Source: SZAS-103 sp038216155 (GTDB taxonomy: Bacteria; Pseudomonadota; Gammaproteobacteria; Xanthomonadales; Xanthomonadaceae). Taken from it: a DNA stretch of 45,135 nt. Made by a program: the position numbers and the translations under genes. Shown here in pieces: positions 42,089 to 45,135 of this stretch (position 1 is its first letter; each line of letters opens with the position of its first letter). The stretch covers positions 1 to 45,135 of the forward strand of contig JBBQQH010000025.1 in NCBI GenBank assembly GCA_038216155.1, read 5' to 3'. The notes below the pieces were generated by a model. That model did not search any database. It was not told the DNA's origin and worked only from the letters and a program-made list of their open reading frames with translations.

Positions 42089-43237
42089 ATGAATGCGGAA
42101 TTCGACCTGATCGATCGCATCCGCGCGCGCGCGTCGCATGCGCGTGCTGACGTGGCGCTCGGTATTGGCGATGACGCAGCGATCCTGCGCGTGCCTGCCG
42201 GTCACGATCTTGTAGTCAGTACCGATACCCTCAACAGCGGTGTGCATTTTCCTGCGAAAACCGACGCGTTCGACATCGGCTGGAAGTCGCTTGCGGTCAA
42301 TCTCTCCGACCTCGCCGCAATGGGTGCGCAGCCTGCGTGGTGCACGCTCAACCTGACCGTGCCCGATGCGGATGGTGAGTGGCTGGATGCGTTTCTTGAC
42401 GGATTTCTTGAATTGGCTTCGCAACATGCAGTTGCGCTGGTTGGCGGCGACATCACGCGCGGGCCGATGTCGATCACGGTGACAGTGCACGGACTGGTTG
42501 CGCACGACAAGGCACTGCTACGCAGCGGCGCAAATGTGGGCGATGACATCTGGATCAGCGGCACACTTGGCGATGCGGCAGCCGGGCTCGAGTTGCTGAG
42601 CGCCGCCCCGCCCTTGAGCCCATCTCCCCGCGCGGGAGATGGGCTTGGGGTGATGAGGCGTGCTGGCGAACTGCCAATGGCAGTTCGTGCGCCGAAGAAT
42701 GCCCGGGAGGGCCGGACTGGGGGTGCTTCAGATTGCCAGGCGGTTGAAGCTCTCTCGGCTACCGACGCTCATCGACAGCCACAGCAATACGACGGTCTGC
42801 TCGCGCGCCTGGATCGCCCCACGCCACGCGTCGCACTCGGCATTGCCTTGCACGAAATCGCAACCGCTTGCATCGATATCTCCGACGGCCTGCTCGCAGA
42901 TCTCGGCCATGTTGTTGTCGCCAGCAACGTGGGCGCGGAAATCACGATCGCCGCGTTGCCCACGTCGGCCGACCTATCCAAAGCATTCGATCGCGCACGG
43001 CGCGTCGCGTTGCAATTGGGCGGCGGAGACGATTACGAATTGTGTTTCACGGCAGCTCAGACTAGCGCGCCAGATGTCGTTGCAGCCGGCGTGCATGGCT
43101 CAGTTGCCGTGACCCGCATTGGCCGCATCGAAGCGCAATCAGGCTTGCGCTTGTGTGACGCTGATGGCGCGGTATCGTCGGCGCCGGCAACCGGCTACCG
43201 TCACTTCGCTTCAATGCACGCCCAATACGACAAATGA
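42089..43237 (+). CDS. thiL: Thiamine-monophosphate kinase with an in-frame repeat insertion
   Basis: Phosphorylates thiamine monophosphate to thiamine diphosphate. I start at the ATG at 42089 (MNAEFDLIDRIRAR), 382 residues; most ThiL proteins have about 320-330. Metal/nucleotide motifs are present: LGIGDDAAIL, KSLAVNLSDLAAMGA, GGDITRGPMSITV, SGTLGDAAAG, DISDGLLADLGH and GGGDDYELCFT. Between SGTLGDAAAGLELL and RPTPRVALG lie about 72 residues instead of about 20; residues about 172-233 (42605-42790) are low-complexity and palindrome-derived (SAAPPLSPSPRAGDGLG...). All motifs on either side survive, so the protein may still work with an added loop. The stop overlaps pgpA. Confidence 0.9.
   Translation: MNAEFDLIDRIRARASHARADVALGIGDDAAILRVPAGHDLVVSTDTLNSGVHFPAKTDAFDIGWKSLAVNLSDLAAMGAQPAWCTLNLTVPDADGEWLDAFLDGFLELASQHAVALVGGDITRGPMSITVTVHGLVAHDKALLRSGANVGDDIWISGTLGDAAAGLELLSAAPPLSPSPRAGDGLGVMRRAGELPMAVRAPKNAREGRTGGASDCQAVEALSATDAHRQPQQYDGLLARLDRPTPRVALGIALHEIATACIDISDGLLADLGHVVVASNVGAEITIAALPTSADLSKAFDRARRVALQLGGGDDYELCFTAAQTSAPDVVAAGVHGSVAVTRIGRIEAQSGLRLCDADGAVSSAPATGYRHFASMHAQYDK
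42605..42790 (+). repeat. Palindromic repeat block inside thiL
   Basis: AGCCCATCTCCC (42617-42628) pairs perfectly with GGGAGATGGGCT (42634-42645), followed by GGGGTGATGAGG. A second perfect palindrome, CGAACTGCCAATGGCAGTTCG, lies at 42667-42687. The outer limits are estimated from where ThiL similarity ends and resumes. The GGGAGA/GGGGTGA pattern is like the intergenic block at 32968-33127. Confidence 0.7.
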
Positions 43238-43734
43238 TTGAGCACAGCTCGCAATCACCCGCTCAAGTGTTGCGGTATCCGGCAGGCTGGATCGCCACCG
43301 GTTTCGGCAGCGGTTTTTCACCGCGTGCGCCGGGCACAGTTGGGACTCTGGTCGCGCTGCTGCCTTGGCTGTGGCTACGCACGTTGCCGCTGCCTTACTA
43401 CCTAGCGGCAGTGGTGAGCGCGTTCGCAATCGGCATCTGGGCATCGAACTGGGTCATCCGCCAAAGTGGTGTGCACGACCCGCAAATTGTCGTCTGGGAT
43501 GAATTCGTCGGCCTCTGGATCGCGCTGACAGCAGCACCGACAGGGTGGCCGTGGATGCTCGCCGGGTTCGCATTGTTCCGCCTGTTCGATATCTGGAAGC
43601 CGTGGCCCGTACGCTGGGCCGATCGCCGCGTGCAAGGGGGCCTAGGAGTGATGCTGGATGATGTGCTTGCAGGCGGCTATGCGCTGTTGGTTTTGCAGGC
43701 CGTCGCTGTGATGGCAGCGCCACACCACAAATGA
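43234..43734 (+). CDS. pgpA: Phosphatidylglycerophosphatase A
   Basis: Dephosphorylates phosphatidylglycerophosphate to phosphatidylglycerol in the inner membrane. 166 residues; begins after the usual motif ATGFGSGFSPRAPGTVGTL, with VWDEFVGLWIAL (metal-binding region) and FRLFDIWKPWPVRWADRRVQGGLGVMLDDVLAG, the family signature. Three to four membrane segments. ATGA overlap with thiL. Ends the housekeeping operon. Confidence 0.95.
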   Translation: MIEHSSQSPAQVLRYPAGWIATGFGSGFSPRAPGTVGTLVALLPWLWLRTLPLPYYLAAVVSAFAIGIWASNWVIRQSGVHDPQIVVWDEFVGLWIALTAAPTGWPWMLAGFALFRLFDIWKPWPVRWADRRVQGGLGVMLDDVLAGGYALLVLQAVAVMAAPHHK

Positions 43735-43751
43735 GACCGTGCCGAACGTGC

Positions 43752-43784
43752 CTGAATCCCCGACCTATCCAAGGTCGAATTCAG
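43752..43784. terminator. Hairpin after pgpA
   Basis: CGACCT (43761-43766) pairs with AGGTCG (43772-43777) and CTGAAT (43752-43757) with ATTCAG (43779-43784). There is no T-run, so intrinsic termination is uncertain; it lies between pgpA and a convergent remnant gene. Confidence 0.35.
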
Positions 43785-43797
43785 ATGGTTAATTGAG

Positions 43798-44000
43798 TCA
43801 TTCAAACGCGACGACACGGCCATCTTGTTGCACGAATCGCAACTGTTCCTTTTGTTGAGAGTTGAATTGAACAAGCACACCGCGCAAGAGCAGGTCGGGT
43901 TGACGCAATACATCCGGCCACAGACTTTTCGCGTTTAGCGTTTTGATCACCATGTCGCGCCAACCGCCCAGAGAGCTGGCCCCGGAAATCTGCACAGCGC
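43798..44000 (-). pseudogene. C-terminal remnant of an unknown gene cut by the IS element
   Basis: On the minus strand an open frame runs into a plausible protein end: AVQISGASSLGGWRDMVIKT ... then ends RFVQQDGRVVAFE. Its apparent N-terminus (from ATG at 44085) is IS sequence, and the native reading begins at the IS edge (44000). About 67 residues of the native protein remain. I do not recognise the family; the rest would lie beyond the right edge of the window. Confidence 0.55.
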
Positions 44001-45135
44001 GATAAGTGGATTCTCTGCTCACTGAGACGATGATACGTCTCGCACTGAGGAGCAGCAGATGACCAGACGCATCCGCCGGAATCACTCACCGGCTTTCAAA
44101 TCCAAAGTGGCCTTGGCGGCGATCAAGGGCGAGCAGACGCTGGCTGAGATGGCCAAGCGTTTCGACGTTCACCCCAACCAGATCGCGCAGTGGAAGGAGC
44201 ATCTGCTCGGCGGAGCGGCCAACGTATTTGGTGACGTGAACCGCCCGACCGAGCCGCCGATCGACATGAAGTCATTGCACGCCAAGATCGGCGAGTTGAC
44301 GTTGGAGAACGATTTTTTAGAAGGCGCGCTCACCAAGGCGGGTTTGCTGAGCGCAAAGCAGATGATCGATCGCACCCACCCGTTGTCGTTGACCAAGCAG
44401 GCCGCTGCCGCCTACCTGCCCACGCCGGTCAGTGCTGCCGATCTGGCGTTGATGCGGCGCATCGATGCGCTGCACCTGGAGCATCCCTTCGCCGGTGCGC
44501 GGATGCTGCGCGATCTGCTGTGGCAGGCGGACATCCATGTCGGTCGCAAGCATGTGGCCCCGCTCGCAATCAAGCTCACACGATCTATCCGTGCCTGCTG
44601 CGCGGCTTGAAGGTGACGGCGCCGAACCAGGCCTGGGCGATGGACATCACCTACATCCCGATGGCCAAGGGCTTCGTCTATCTGGCCGCCGTGATCGACT
44701 GGTACAGCCGCAAAGTGCTGGCGTGGCGGGTATCGATCTCAATGGAAACCAGCTTCTGCATCGATGCCGTCGAGGACGCACTGCAGCGCCATGGCACGCC
44801 GCAGATCTTCAACACCGACCAAGGCAGCCAGTTCACCAGCGAGGCCTTCACCGGCCTGCTCAAGCAACACGGCATCGCCATCAGCATGGACGGCAAGGGC
44901 TGCTGGCGCGACAACGTGTTCGTCGAGCGGCTCTGGAAATCGATCAAGTACGAAGAGGTTTACCTGCGTGCCTACGACTCGGTCAGCCATGCCAAAACAG
45001 CGCTCGGCCGTTACATCGACTTCTACAACACACGCCGACCGCACAGCGCACTTGAACGCCACACCCCCGATCAGGTCTACTTCAACCTGCTGCCACTACC
45101 CTTGGCAGCATGACCATGCAGCGAATCCACTTATC
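44001..45135 (+). mobile_element. IS3-family insertion sequence, internally deleted
   Basis: The ends are perfect 13-bp inverted repeats: GATAAGTGGATTC at 44001-44013 and GAATCCACTTATC at 45123-45135, the last base of the window; the true ends may reach 1-2 bases further. The 1135-bp length is short for an IS3 member (about 1.2-1.3 kb). The transposase frame carries two deletions (see the transposase entry). The target duplication cannot be seen because the right flank is missing. Confidence 0.85.
44059..45113 (+). pseudogene. IS3-family transposase, disrupted by two deletions
   Basis: First part (frame from 44059 to about 44570): OrfA-type helix-turn-helix (HSPAFKSKVALAAIKGEQTL ... HPNQIAQWKEHLLGGA) and a leucine-zipper-like segment (LHAKIGELTLENDFLEGALTK). 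The region KQAAAAYLPTPV at about 44398-44430 lacks the usual ISRGSVY-type residues, an in-frame loss of about 10 codons. After GRKHVA (about 44565) the frame shifts, with loss of about 18 residues, and stops at 44610. The catalytic part continues in another frame (about 44570-45113) with a complete DD(35)E triad: D at 44643 (MDITYIP), D at 44817 (FNTDQGSQF), E at 44925 (FVERLWKSIKYEE). Likely inactive unless programmed frameshifting bridges the break. Confidence 0.8.

Noticed and set aside
42089..43237. thiL as a pseudogene
   Set aside because: The insertion keeps the frame, all catalytic motifs are present and the overlap with pgpA is kept, so I treat it as a gene with an added segment.
1..45135. 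Composite transposon formed by the IS3-type elements at the two window edges
   Set aside because: The two OrfA N-termini belong to different sequences, and the enclosed genes are mostly conserved housekeeping and secretion genes.
1..45135. Defence islands, toxin-antitoxin pairs, prophage genes, tRNA or rRNA genes
   Set aside because: I looked for them on both strands and saw none; the only nuclease-like gene is the GIY-YIG cassette.

Overview
The window is GC-rich, densely coded bacterial DNA, most likely from a gammaproteobacterium of the Xanthomonadales (Rhodanobacteraceae or Lysobacteraceae type). The main reason is a type II secretion cluster in the order E-F-G-H-I-J-K-L-M-N-D, which is the xps order of Xanthomonas, including XpsN in place of a usual GspC. 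A glyA-nrdR-ribD-ribE-ribBA-ribH-nusB-thiL-pgpA run and a PurL of gammaproteobacterial size fit this. The assignment is inference from gene order and protein style; no rRNA or tRNA gene is visible.

Layout. 1-134: the end of an IS3-type element. 185-314: a short inverted-repeat element (MITE-like). 455-6374: xerD, a DsbC/DsbG-like lipoprotein and purL. 6544-9637: an MBOAT acyltransferase plus an AlgJ/AlgX-like protein, probably a polysaccharide O-acetylation pair. 9730-12756: a secreted Asp-box (BNR) repeat protein. 13348-16200: a trimeric autotransporter adhesin of about 950 residues, closed by a clear terminator. 16599-28309: the complete xps type II secretion operon, split between xpsE and xpsF by a GIY-YIG endonuclease cassette bounded by inverted repeats. 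28317-32967: a tightly coupled polysaccharide export and glycosylation operon (Wzm/Wzt-like ABC transporter, two family 2 glycosyltransferases, a methyltransferase). 32968-33127: a repeat block. 33128-36020 (minus strand): ettA, a small lipoprotein gene and pyrF with overlapping stops and starts. 36187-43734: glyA, nrdR, the riboflavin genes, nusB, thiL, pgpA. 43798-45135: the remnant of a gene cut by a damaged IS3-family element whose two ends lie at 44001 and 45135.

How the genes work together. The xps operon builds a cell-envelope machine exporting folded periplasmic proteins. Next to it are a surface adhesin, a polysaccharide ABC exporter and an acylation pair, so much of the window is devoted to the cell surface. 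The right half is housekeeping: one-carbon metabolism (GlyA), regulation of ribonucleotide reductase (NrdR), riboflavin synthesis (RibD, RibE, RibBX, RibH), thiamine diphosphate synthesis (ThiL), phospholipid synthesis (PgpA) and ribosome/antitermination factors (EttA, NusB).

The most unusual signal is repeat biology. The repeat arms of the MITE-like element near the left edge and those bounding the GIY-YIG cassette belong to one family (30 of 35 positions match in a hand alignment 18 kb apart). This suggests a non-autonomous/autonomous pair in which the GIY-YIG endonuclease may drive spread of the repeat. Separately, ribE and thiL each carry a palindromic repeat inside the coding frame without a stop, so repeat DNA is apparently translated as extra protein segments.
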